Shown in pieces: positions 1 to 33,517 of a DNA stretch of 64,000 bases. Origin of the DNA: Actinostola sp. cb2023. Taxonomy: Eukaryota; Cnidaria; Anthozoa; Actiniaria; Actinostolidae. Location: assembly GCA_033675265.1 (NCBI GenBank), contig JAUJYZ010000118.1, forward strand, positions 585,501-649,500, read 5' to 3'. Under the pieces are notes generated by a model. That model saw only the letters and a program-made list of their open reading frames with translations, searched no databases and had not been told where the DNA came from. Made by a program: the position numbers and the translations under genes. Position 1 is the stretch's first letter. Each line of letters begins with the position of its first letter.

Positions 1-41
1 CAAAAGCAACTAATAATTATTTATTCCTGTTTGTTCCACAG

Positions 42-253
42 TTCGTCTCAAGATCGGTCCATTTGCCTCACCAGATGTGGTCCAAAGCGCTCCTGCTTTA
101 CCCAAGACACGATCGGGTAAAATAATGAGGCGTATTCTCCGGCAGGTTGCCAAGAATGACCGTGACACAGGCGACTTGTCAACCATCTTGGATCCATCGG
201 TTGTCGACAGTCTTTTTAAAGCCAGACCTCATGTTTCCTTCTTACCCGACTAA
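42..253 (+). CDS. ACSS: Acetyl-CoA synthetase, last coding exon (partial)
   Basis: AMP-forming acetyl-CoA synthetase, which makes acetyl-CoA from acetate, ATP and CoA. Only the C-terminal exon is inside the window. The acceptor AG is at 40-41. Reading in the frame that begins at 44 gives about 69 residues ending in ...SFLPD and TAA at 251-253. The core [17 protein letters not shown] contains the conserved lysine of the A10 motif, which is acetylated by protein acetyltransferases and deacetylated by sirtuins in this family, followed by the [13 protein letters not shown] segment typical of ACSS1/ACSS2. Cytosolic versus mitochondrial type cannot be decided from this exon. The gene converges on the ARFGEF gene, whose stop lies 1.56 kb downstream. 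Confidence 0.93.
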
Positions 254-403
254 CTAAACCAATCCTACAGTCAGGCAAATCACGAAACAAACATCCTTTA
301 CTACTCGTCACAATATTTGTGAATCACCATTTAACCCGACTGTATACTAGAGTAAACACTAAAAATCGCAACATGGCCATGGCTCGTCTGCTGTGTTCAT
401 CAC

Positions 404-409
404 AATAAA
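404..409 (+). promoter_or_regulatory. Candidate polyadenylation signal of the ACSS gene
   Basis: A canonical AATAAA hexamer lies 151 bp after the ACSS stop codon in AT-rich sequence. The position suits a short 3' UTR; no transcript evidence is available. Confidence 0.5.
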
Positions 410-845
410 TAATATTCTTTAGACAATATACAAATTACTATATTTGATGTAACATAGCTTTTATATCACTGCACCAATGCCTGCAAATGCCTAGTTTCTG
501 TACTGAATGCAGACTGCACAATCATCTTTCCATGACTATACGTGTTGACAGTCTCAAGGGATTGTTGTATAAGTGGTTAACTGGGAAGGAGTAGGTTGAT
601 ATGGAATGCTTTCCATAAAGCTACAGTAGCTTCCTTGATACTGGAATTCATGAATACGTTCAGCAGTAAAAGTGACAGTTCTACATCTAGTCTCTACAAG
701 GAGGCACATCTTACTCTCCCATACCCCCATAGGATAGGGCCCAACAGAGGGGATAGTAAAGGTCCTTATATTGTCATTCATTTTACTGTACCAAAGTCTT
801 ATTAAACTGAGATGAAATCACTGAGAAGCATTGCATTGTGGGTGT

Positions 846-851
846 TTTATT
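846..851 (-). promoter_or_regulatory. Possible ARFGEF polyadenylation signal
   Basis: TTTATT on the plus strand is AATAAA on the minus strand, about 965 bp beyond the ARFGEF stop. It is a weak call because the hexamer is common in AT-rich DNA. Confidence 0.25.
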
Positions 852-1139
852 TAGTTCCATTGATCATTTACATTGGACCATCTAATGGGTTAACGTGGCC
901 ATTATTCATTAGTACCAACCCCTTGTCAGTGCCATTCAGCTTCTGTTGTCAATAACGAGACATGAGCCCATGATCATGTGATCATCTCGTTGCCATGGTT
1001 ATGTTGATTACTCTGATACTTGTGATTGGTTTACGTGGTTTGTTTTTCATTATTGTCAACACACTTGCTCTAATGCGTAAGCAAAAACAAGGGATGTTTG
1101 GATAAACTTGCTGTCATTTTTATGCATCTCCCGAAGTAA

Positions 1140-1211
1140 TAGACTCCCACGCAGCTGTTTTGAGCTGAGAGCATTGCGTGACGGAACTAAAAACGGCTGC
1201 GTAGGAGTCTA
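1140..1211. mobile_element. 72-bp MITE with 9-bp target duplication
   Basis: Inverted termini TAGACTCC..GCAGC and GCTGC..GGAGTCTA enclose 72 bp. CCGAAGTAA occurs immediately on both sides (1131-1139 and 1212-1220), which reads as a 9-bp target-site duplication and suggests a Mutator-like non-autonomous element. It lies between the two convergent 3' ends. Confidence 0.65.
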
Positions 1212-1509
1212 CCGAAGTAATGAAAACTACAGAAGACCCATAGTACGACGTAGAGAAAGTATATTGACTTCAAAACAAACTGGCATGTGTTACAGATAGT
1301 AAGGACAGGTAATGATTATATTGTCAAAACTGACGCCGCAGTAGCAACTGATCCAGTACATGGCAAAATGACCACAAATTTCATGCTTATACAAGCTAAC
1401 TAATGTTACAAATGCAATGTCCATAAAGTTGGATTGAGGTCATGCATTCCTGGGTGTACATCACTTTGGGTTTCAATGTCGGCTTCAAGTCGGTGGCCTT
1501 GAAAGGAAT

Positions 1510-1656
1510 AGGGAGACACTACACAGCACTTGCTTGATATAATGTCTTCATGAAATCATTTGTATTATACTGTTCGCCGTCTGTTATGTCATTCTAATCT
1601 GCATAGCATTTTAAAACTACATTACATCATTACTGAGTAGTACATAGTGTCTCCCT
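1510..1656. mobile_element. MITE-like inverted-repeat element
   Basis: AGGGAGACACTA at 1510 is matched by its reverse complement TAGTGTCTCCCT ending at 1656. The 147-bp interior is non-coding, and no clear target duplication is visible. Confidence 0.45.
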
Positions 1657-1816
1657 CGAGGAACAGGGTGGGATTCCTCTCGGCATCTCTAGATTTTAGG
1701 AAGGTTTGGGACAAGTCATCCTGATGAATGTGATGGTCCTACAACCAAGCAAGCGTCTAAAACCAGAGAGCGTCGACCTCTACGTTCATTGGTGTGTCGA
1801 TCAAGGTATGAGTTAA

Positions 1817-24691
<22,875 letters not shown>

Positions 24692-24928
24692 GGTGAAAGC
24701 CTGGCTGGAGATTCCACTGAACCTTAGTTTCTGGTAGGAGTTATTAATCGGGCGATAAATCCATTATTTTGGAGAATTTCAAGACGCTACAGTAAACTTG
24801 TCTTCCAATCCGCCATCTTGGTCCTGAATTAGTAGTCACGTGATATGCCAAGTAGCGAGCGATGACGCGGTTCGATCGACGCGTCGTTCATGACACAGGG
24901 AACCCAAAAATAACGTGGAAGCATTTGT

Positions 24929-24948
24929 TTTATTTTTGAATTTTTATT
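24929..24948 (-). promoter_or_regulatory. Polyadenylation signals of the C1A protease gene
   Basis: Two minus-strand AATAAA hexamers (24929-24934 and 24943-24948) lie about 180 bp past the protease stop codon. Together with the ARFGEF start at 24691 they show how compact this intergenic region is. Confidence 0.5.
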
Positions 24949-25122
24949 TGAGAGTATTTTTATACAAAAATAGTTAGGGTTACAATCAAAAAAAATTAAA
25001 AAATTCCATTAATAAATTAATGTCATTTCATATCTGTTGAACTTAGACAAAGTTTCTGAAGTCTTACAGTTCAATAACCACCTGCAGCTGCGCGCCTCAG
25101 TCTACACACTGCATCCCCGTAC

Positions 25123-28100
25123 TCAAATTTTCTTGGGTCGTTTTCGTTTCATGGGATGTATTTTCCTCCCCATTGAGTCAGGATCAAAGGGATCTACATG
25201 GTCTATTTTCTGTTTAACAGGAAATTGAAATGCGGTGTGCCTCATGAGAGCAACTACAGGGTTTCTAGTGATGCCACAAATGTCTCCTTTCCATGCTATT
25301 TTGATGTAACCATCCAGACCCCATGACCTGGACCAGGAGTTCTTCACTAACCAGTAGGGACGACCATTCTCCTTTCCATAGCCAACTACAAGGGCTGAAT
25401 GTTGAGATGTATTGTTGGCTGTACAAAGAGAAAGTAATCGTTAATCATTTATGGTGGTAGTCAAGAGACCGAGTATTAAACTCCCTGTTTGTTCATCCAA
25501 GGTATTGGCAGAAAGCAAGAGACCATAATCTATCATATTCTCTTGCAGAAAGGTTATGTCACGAGAGCGCAATACTCTCTAAAAGTATAATGAAGAACCC
25601 AGCAGAAATCACAATAAATTTCCCCACCCCTCCCCCCTTCCATCCCCTTCCTGTGAGACAAACAGCAGCCGTCCTACCCGTACCTCCCCTCCCTTCTTTC
25701 ACTTACTGCACTCTTTGTCGTCATAGATACCCCAGCTATAGAACTTGAGTGACAGCGGACTTTCGTTCATCACTACAGCTGCAGGACCAAACCTAGCAAC
25801 AGAGATCTTGAGTGCCGTGTGGTTACGCTTTGGTACGAAAGCAAACGCATCTATTGTTGCTCCTCGGCGGGTTCCTTCAAAATGACAAGTTCCTTCCTGT
25901 TGGTAAAATAAAAGTCCGTCAAGAGAAAATATTTTCTCTTGACTTCGTACACAAGTTGGTCACCCTGTGTTTTTTTTTATTATCAGTTATTGTAATCCAC
26001 AGGGAGCCCAATATATCGCGCGCGTTCTACCACAGGAAGCCCATCAAAAAGACGCATACGAATATTTCATTATGTTGTTTATAATAGCATCAGAACAACT
26101 GGGCTACCTGTGGCCTAGACACCCCCCTCACCTGTGCCAAATAAGGTCCATAACTCTTTGCTGTTGCTATACCATGAAGATAGATCCAACTCAGCGCCTT
26201 ATTGTAGAATCCACCACGACACCCATGGTTACCAGACCCCCACGAACAATCGATTATTTGCTGGGCTGACAACTCGACAAGACGACCAGTCTAGTGACAA
26301 TAACAGAATGCCACAGCTTACATAACTAGACAGGACAGACATAAGGGTGCATTCCAGCGGGACGTACTGACCGGCCTGTCCGCCATCTTGAACACAGCTA
26401 AGGACGCACAAAATGATACCCGGAGTTCTCGATTTGCAGGTCCATTCAACATATAAAACTGGTGCGTTCTCGGCTGCAGGCGGACAGACCGGTTTGTCCA
26501 GCCAAACGGGGAGGCCAAACGCACAGCGCCTCAAGACTGAGGGGGCTAGGGAGCCCGATTACGAAACTGAACCACATTGTGAGCGGCGGTGAAGGGTGTG
26601 TCCGAGGACTAGTGTCCCCTACTGTGTAGCTGTTGTTCATCGAAGATCATGATAGAGATATATAGTGAAGGCACGTGAATGAATGATTGCGTGACCGATG
26701 TGACAATACTGAATGAGGTGTAACAATCAAGCGTTACCTTCATAAAGTAAGCCCCCTCTGAAGCACCTATAGCAGCCAATGCGTAGCACGAACCACAAAT
26801 ACCTTGACCACGCACTGGTGTCACGGCACCTATACAGTTACCATATACCATCATTAGCAACCGCGCTGTAACACCCCTCCCATCCCATCCCCTCCCCTCC
26901 CCTCCCCTCCACTACCCTCCCCTCCCCCAACCACACCTCTCAGAAGGCAAGTGTATATTCGAATTCTAGCATTTCTTCATACCGTAATCTCTCCAGTCAA
27001 GTTCCTCTGGCACATCGATTCTCTTAAGTACTTTTTCCATGTGACTGTACGCTGCATGGTGGTGTGGGTGAAGATGGACGCCTCCCTTGTGGTGGGTGGT
27101 GGGGTCTTCTGGTAAACCTTGATATCAGCATAATGATATCAGCATTACTAAGAACACCAACGACTTAATAAGCCAGTTCAGAGTTTAAGAATTAAGGTTC
27201 AGTGCGCATGCGATTTTATCCCGATTATATCACCTTCTTTTGTAATTTAAAAATAACACAAACGTTAACAAAAGGTGATAAAATCGGGATAAAATCGCAT
27301 GCGCATTACTGAACCTTATTCTTAACTCTGAACTGGCTGATTACACGTGTTAATTTATACACGTGAGAGGAGCAAACACTTGGTCAGCTGCTTGAAATTA
27401 AATTTTCTCGAATTTTCATTGAGGGATAGTTTCACGAAAAGTATATACTTGTCTTCTACTTGTTTTCTACTCAGGCAACGGACGCAACGATGAGAAATGA
27501 AGAATGACATCGACAAACACCCTCTTGGAAGTCTGGTTGAAACACCGTTGCAGCAGGTTTGACGTACGAGTTTGACGTACTCAGGTATTCTATTTCTAGT
27601 CAATTTAGAATGCGCACTGTTAATTCCGTAGTGAGCGTTAAAAGGAATGACAGGAAGTGCTGACTATGCATGTAGAGGCTGTCACTCATTCATGCATTAT
27701 AGTTTTACATAATTAATCAACAATGCTACAGTACCTTCGTGGCGGTCATACTCGTCGTCCGTCAGATCAACCAAGTGGTTCGGTGCTAATTTATAGCTCA
27801 AATGCTTTCTGTTTATCGAACGTATATACCTGAAGTATAGAAATATAACAAAAATAAACTTGTATCCACTCCATATATCTGTCCATAAACTAATATAGTG
27901 TAGCTTAGCGCTATTTTAGGAGGGCTAACGACAAAAGTCTATAAAATTATCAAAGTGCTCGCCAATTTCTGCTTGTGCTCGGAAAAAGACGCTCGATTGA
28001 TCGAAATACGATTTCCCGCGTAAAATTTCTCAATGTCTTTGAATTTCTCTAGCGACGCAAGCATAAGCGCAAGAAACCTTCTATAACCATGAACTTACCG

Positions 28101-28616
28101 TATTTCTTCAAATAAACGCCTCCCTCCGTGTTTAAATAAAGTTCATTCATTCATTCATTCATTCATTCATTCATTCATTCATTCATTCATTCATTCATTC
28201 ATTCATTCATTCATTCATTCATTCATTCATTCATTCATTCATTCATTCATTCATTCATTCATTCATTCATTCATTCATTCATTCATTCATTCATTCATTC
28301 ATTCATTCATTCATCCTCACTGGCCTTTTGGTTAGGGGGGGGGGGGGGGGGGGGCTGGTACTCAGGTTAGTCATTACCTCATATTATGCCTGAACATATG
28401 CTTTCTCTTGACGTGTTCGTGGTTCGAGTCGTAAGTCTTGTTATGCAGGGTCTTGTATTTATTGTACATGTTTTCTATCACCTTCTCGGATATCCCACCG
28501 TCTGACATAAACTCCTGCATGGGATTTCCCAGTAGATGTGAATCCATTGAATGGGCAAGTTTGTCGCACCACGACCCTACCGGCAAAACAATAGACTGAT
28601 CAGCGCCGAGCACTTT

Positions 28617-28688
<72 letters not shown>

Positions 28689-31600
28689 CAATTTATATAG
28701 CGCTATTTCTAATTTATCCAATAGCGCTTTACAATAAAAAATAATATTATTTTATTATTTTATGACAGAAATATCGCATTGATTTATTATTTAAAGTAAA
28801 GTAAGGCCTAGTTCAGACGTCGTGCTAGTCATCGAGGCAGCTTCTTTTGAAGTAATTAAGATCGGCTCTTGGCGTTTAAACTAGGCCTAGCATCTGAACA
28901 TGTCGCTACGTAGGCTAGTTGCATAAAGCTACAAACGACATAAATACCATAACTCTCTTAGAATCGATCGCCCTTCCTCCTCCTCTTTTCCTACCCCCTC
29001 CACTTCCACCTCCGGCCACCCCTTCCCTTTCGCTCTCTCCGAAAAAAGTCTCGGGTTATAAATAAATATCCATACATACGACGGCGATGGCGAGAGAAAC
29101 CCTTATTTAGGCTCCTCCTCCGTGTACGAGATCATTGGACGTCGTTCGATCGACGGAGAAGCCGTTATTTCAAAGTGAAAATTGACGAATGCATGAGCAC
29201 AAACGCAAGCATAAGCACAACGATCAATATTTTTGTGTGTTTGCGCTTATGCTTGCGTCAGCTGTCAGCCCGTTTTCACATGACACCGCGTACTTCTCTT
29301 AAAAGGCCCGGACACACGGTGCAACTTTTCTTGCAACGTTGCGCGCAACAGTTGCAGAAGTAGGATCGAGAGCACGTTGCATCGTGTGACACCCCAAAAA
29401 AACCTTGTTGCGCGCAACGTTGCAAGAAAAGTTGCATCGTGTGTCTGGGCCTCTATACATGCTCTCGCTTGTGGTTGCAATACAAAACAATATTGCCACT
29501 ACGAAAAGCCAAGGCGCGCCGGCTAGTGCTTTGTGGGACACAAACTTCCGGGCCCGCCATCAGTCGTCAGTAGTCAAAATACATTTGGTAGCAGACATAC
29601 CTTTTGGTAACTCGAACTTCTTCAGGTCAGGTTTCCACTTTTCAAACGATACATACTCAAGTATGTAATAGTCATAGTAAGATGCCAAAAGATTATCGTA
29701 ACCCTTCATCTCATAACGGATGGGTCGTGGCGGGGTTGTTGTTGTCACCCATAGTGTATGAGTGTTGAGCAGACCGTACGATAAATACCGGTATTCCCAT
29801 CTCTCTGCTGCTGTGCCGCGATACACTTCATAATTTGAGAACTAATAAATAGAACGAAGCGTGAGTTCGAGAAGGACCGGCTTCCTGAAGGGCACTGTAC
29901 TAAATAGCAAAGAAAATGTTGAAAAACTAGGTTTTAGCCATCCCATGCAGGAGGATTATATTCCAGATCGAAATCAGGCTCTAAAAAATCCGCAATATCT
30001 GTTAGCATTGCTTCATAAATCCCTCCCGCCCGGCTGAGATGTTTAATGTGCGTGCAACACTAGCAGCAACAAAGGTCCTTTAGCAGCAACGGAATGTTTG
30101 CGGTGTGCGGCTGCAACAAATATTGCAGACTAAAATTGCATTTTGCTTCTGCAACATTGTTGGCATGCGCGCATTATTATATACGCACAATTCGAGTGTC
30201 ATCAGCCTGGAAATTGTTCGCGCGGTTTTGTGTCTGGACTTTCAGGCCTATTTTTCCATGTGACACTAATGAGTCGACTCACTTCACTAGGCCTTTATAC
30301 CGTTATTTTATACTAGTCTCCCTAGGCTTTTATACCGTTATTTTATACTAGTCTCTATAGAATGTTCTAGCTTACCGACAGAGTTGTCATGTTAGGTACT
30401 ATCGGTTGAACTACTATTGGTACTTTCGGGTTACCAGATAAATGCCAACAGCCAATGTAATTGCCTTTTTTGTCGTCGTACATTGGAACTACTTTGAAAG
30501 CTTCGCCATGATGGCCAAGATCAGCGAGTTGATAAGTTTGATCCGTTCCTGTGGCAAGTAATATGTATGTGCATGATTTAATGATGGTTTGTTCATAACA
30601 CATGAAGGTAAAGAGGTACAAAATTCAATAATAAACATTAACAACAATGACAAGTAGAAAACCGAAAACTAAAAAAAGAAATGGAACAGGATTAAAGCTG
30701 TTAAATTGAGACTTTAGGTTTTGCTGTTTACCGTTAGCATATAGCACGCATAAACCTGGTTTTCACTGGCGACGCAAGCATAAGCGCAAGAACAAGAGGC
30801 CTTATGTACTGTATAAACGGGCCTGACACAAGCATAAGCGCAAGAACAAGAGGCCTTATGTACTGTATAAACGGGCCTGACGCAAGCATAAGCGCAAGAA
30901 CAAGAGGCCTTATGTACTGTATAAACGGGCCTGACGCAAGCATAAGCGCAAGAACAAGAGGCCTTATGTACTGTATAAACGGGCCTGACGCAAGCATAAG
31001 CGCAAGAACAAGAGGCCTTATGTACTGTATAAACGGGGGCCTGACGCAAGCATAAGCGCAAGAACAAGAGGCCTTATGTACTGTATAAACGGGCCTGACG
31101 CAAGCATAAGCGCAAGAACAAGAGGCCTTATGTACTGTATAAACGGGCCTGACGCAAGCATAAGCGCAAGAACAAGAGGCCTTATGTACTGTATAAACGG
31201 GCCTGACGCAAGCATAAGCGCAAGAACAAGAGGCCTTATGTACTGTATAAACGGGCCTGACGCAAGCATAAGCGCAAGAACAAGAGGCCTTATGTACTGT
31301 ATAAACGGGCCTGACGCAAGCATAAGCGCAAGAACAAGAGGCCTTATGTACTGTATAAACGGGCCTGACGCAAGCATAAGCGCAAGAACAAGAGGCCTTA
31401 TGTATGTACTGTATAAATTAAACGGGCCCGACGCAAGCATAAGCGCAAGAACAAGAGGCCTTATGTACTGTATAAACGGGCCTGACGTAAGCATAAGCGC
31501 AAGAACAAGAGGCCTTATGTACTGTATAAACGGGCCTGACGCAAGCATAAGCGCAAGAACAAGAGGCCTTATGTACTGTATAAACGGGCCTGAAGCATAA

Positions 31601-32031
31601 GCGCAAGGATCAAACTTTTCCCATTTTCTTGTGTTTGCGCTCGGTTTGTGCTCAAGTCTTTCACGACACAAGTTACTTATGCTTGTACATGCGTTAAGTT
31701 TTGTTTGTACAAGAGATAGCAGGTACCAGAATAAATGTTCAAAAGTACTCGATATTTTACCATAATAGTAGTCTATCCTGCTGCGATTATGCTTCCTTGA
31801 TAACCACGCCTCGAATGGCTCTTCGATCTTGCTATTAGGCAGCAACAGTCTCCCTGTCACATGGTACTCCTCTGGAAATTGAAACGCTCTGGGTTTTGTC
31901 TGCTTGGTACCTCGTCCAAAAATACGCAGAACTAGAGGCGAGTCGTGTATTCTGTAGACACCTAGCGTTACAAGTAGGCCTAGCGCGACCAGGGAAGCAG
32001 AAGCGATCCAAACCTTTAGCTGTGTTCCCAT
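25123..32031 (-). CDS. Membrane-anchored papain-family (C1A) cysteine protease, counting-factor-associated protein D-like
   Basis: Exons: 32031-31761, 30548-30376, 29841-29601, 28576-28378, 27829-27735, 27117-26983, 26829-26738, 26290-26132, 25896-25707, 25418-25123; 1851 nt, 616 residues, all phases consistent. A hydrophobic segment at about residues 8-26 with no clear cleavage site suggests a type II anchor or signal anchor. About 200 residues of Cfad-type N-terminal domain (Trp/Tyr/Gly-rich) follow, then an I29-like propeptide (about 290-345) and the C1A domain. Catalytic residues are Gln380, Cys386, His525 and Asn545; the usual Trp after the catalytic Cys is Tyr387 (CGSCYA). The tail ends in a basic RKIHPMKRKRPKKI-type stretch. 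Probable site of action is lysosomal or secretory, by family. The extended N-terminal domain excludes plain cathepsin L. It is the direct upstream neighbour of ARFGEF on the same strand. Confidence 0.9.
25985..26120. repeat. Copy of the GGGAGCCCAA / CCACAGGAAGCCC repeat family
   Basis: CACAGGGAGCCCAATATAT, then CTACCACAGGAAGCCCATCA and GACGCATACGAATAT match the long inverted repeat at 59.1-59.5 kb. It lies in intron 8 of the protease gene. Confidence 0.6.
27171..27338. mobile_element. MITE with AGCCAGTTCAGAG termini
   Basis: The ends AGCCAGTTCAGAG and CTCTGAACTGGCT continue inward as a ~60-bp inverted repeat containing GCGCATGCGATTTTATCCCG. It lies in protease intron 5. Confidence 0.75.
28141..28314. 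repeat. (ATTC)n microsatellite, about 43 units, plus nearby G18 run
   Basis: A pure tetranucleotide tract of ~174 bp lies in protease intron 4, followed at 28337-28354 by a homopolymer G run 24 bp from the exon 4 donor. Confidence 0.97.
28619..28690. repeat. (AAT)n microsatellite in protease intron 3
   Basis: About 24 AAT units lie some 40 bp upstream of the exon 4 acceptor on the coding strand. Confidence 0.93.
29305..29451. mobile_element. MITE with GGCCCGGACACACGGTGCAA termini
   Basis: The ends GGCCCGGACACACGGTGCAA and TTGCATCGTGTGTCTGGGCC extend inward as ~45-bp arms including TTGCAACGTTGCGCGCAAC. The element is 147 bp in protease intron 3. Confidence 0.8.
30772..31605. repeat. 54-bp minisatellite, about 15 units, in protease intron 1
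   Basis: Each unit contains CATAAGCGCAAGAACAAGAG and GTACTGTATAAACGGGCCTG. Units are almost identical. The reverse complement of the same theme forms the array at 53160-53740. Long open frames through it, some joined to exon 1, are spurious. Confidence 0.95.
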
Positions 32032-32518
32032 TACTGACGATACAAGTCTATTATCTCTTGTAGTTGATGGAAATTATAACCGCACTACAAGGACTTCCTG
32101 GTGAACGAGTTTCATGTGATCATCAGTTCCTTTGGACGTGACAAATAAATAAAAACAATTCGATTTGGAAGAAATCTATTGGAATCGAAGTACTGATCGC
32201 AGTAATAGTTTCTAAAAGGAAAGTTAATTGTAATGAATCCTCGATCAGCAAGATGTCAAGATATACAGACTGATCAAAGGTCTTCAATTGGAATCGTAAC
32301 TGGTACTGGACAACAGGTGGCGCGCCGACGGGCGAGGTCATTGTAACCTTTTACTTGCACATTTTGTCATCTTGATCTATTCTAGGCTTACTACAATTCC
32401 CTTTCAAATCCGAGTCAGTCGAGAGATTGCTCAAACCATGAAAAATACGTCAATACATATCGACCTTTCCCAGCATAACCGATAGAATCAATCGAATATC
32501 TACTGTACAAGTTAAGTA

Positions 32519-32631
32519 GAGTGCAAACCATATGTCCGTGAAATAGTACCATTACTAAATAGTGTTATCTCCATTGTTTTCTATTGTTTCATCAGTGCTA
32601 ATTAGTTAGTACTGTTTCACGGTTTGCACTC
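32519..32631. mobile_element. 113-bp TA-flanked MITE
   Basis: GAGTGCAAACC and GGTTTGCACTC ends with partner segments GTGAAA/TTTCAC and flanking TA on both sides (32517-32518, 32632-32633). Confidence 0.7.
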
Positions 32632-33178
32632 TAGGTATCAGTATTCGTAGTTTTCTCAAAAATAGCATTTTCCAGTATCGAGAGGTTTTCTGGCAGTTCT
32701 CATTAACTCGAAAAAAGCGCGTCCAGACTATGCCTTTTTCAAACACATACGATTGACAAATTCCGCCTCCCTAAAGGTCTGACACACTACACCTCTACCA
32801 ATTTATTACGCGTAATGTTGCAGAATTAGGATCTCTAATAGGCTGCATGTAGTACTTGTAAATTTTACAAGACTGAGAAACCTTTAGGAGGGGGAGGGGT
32901 TGGGGGAAGAAATAGCAACCACAAGTTGACGAACATACGACCAGTCCATTTAATACCTTAATTCAGCAACATGATTACGTCCTCCTACATAACTGGACAC
33001 GGTTACATCTCATAAATGTACAAGAGCGGCTAAATAAACGTGCAAAATAACAAACCCAACTTGATTCATCCTAACATGCAAATGAGGGAGGTGCAAATCA
33101 AATGCATACTATACTATATACTATACATGCAGTTTGTAATTGAAAATATAATCTAGACAATTTTGTCAATTCTTTTTA

Positions 33179-33387
33179 CAGTGTGGACACTCGAACCGTG
33201 AACACTTCGAGTTTTTTTCGAACTTTTTTTTTCGAACTTTCTATTGCCTCATCGCATCTCAAATGGAGCATTGAGTTTAAATGCACTTAGTGATCAAAAT
33301 AAATATTTTTCTGATCAATTTGCTCGATCGATAATTTATATATATATGTGTTAGAACTAAGTGTTCACGGTTCGAGTGTCCACACTG
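33179..33387. mobile_element. 209-bp TA-flanked MITE (Tc1/mariner-like)
   Basis: The left end CAGTGTGGACACTCGAACCG is exactly inverted at the right end, about 30 bp in all, and TA lies on each side (33177-33178, 33388-33389). Confidence 0.8.
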
Positions 33388-33517
33388 TAAATGCATATTA
33401 TTTTAATAATAAAAAAAGTTGTAATATATTTTGATATCTTTTAAATTTAATTATGCGTTATGCAATTTTCAAAGTACTGGTAAATCCTGGTTAGTGTTTA
33501 TCTTGGATGGTGTCACA

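Larger units (their letters stand above)
254..1816. other. Convergent intergenic spacer between ACSS and ARFGEF
   Basis: It holds both 3' UTRs and the two MITEs listed. I see no further coding exon. Confidence 0.6.
32032..33517. other. Spacer between the C1A protease and ODC
   Basis: It contains the promoter side of the protease gene, the ODC 3' UTR and two TA-flanked MITEs. No coding exon is recognisable. Confidence 0.6.

Noticed and set aside
30772..31605. Regular repeat array resembling a CRISPR
   Set aside because: Units are contiguous 54-bp repeats without unique spacers, inside an animal gene intron.
31018..32031. A 337-codon minus-strand open frame starting at the protease ATG
   Set aside because: Only the first 90 codons (to 31761) are exon. 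A donor GTAAAATAT follows, and the rest is intron plus the 54-bp repeat array. Splicing to 30548 restores the family sequence.
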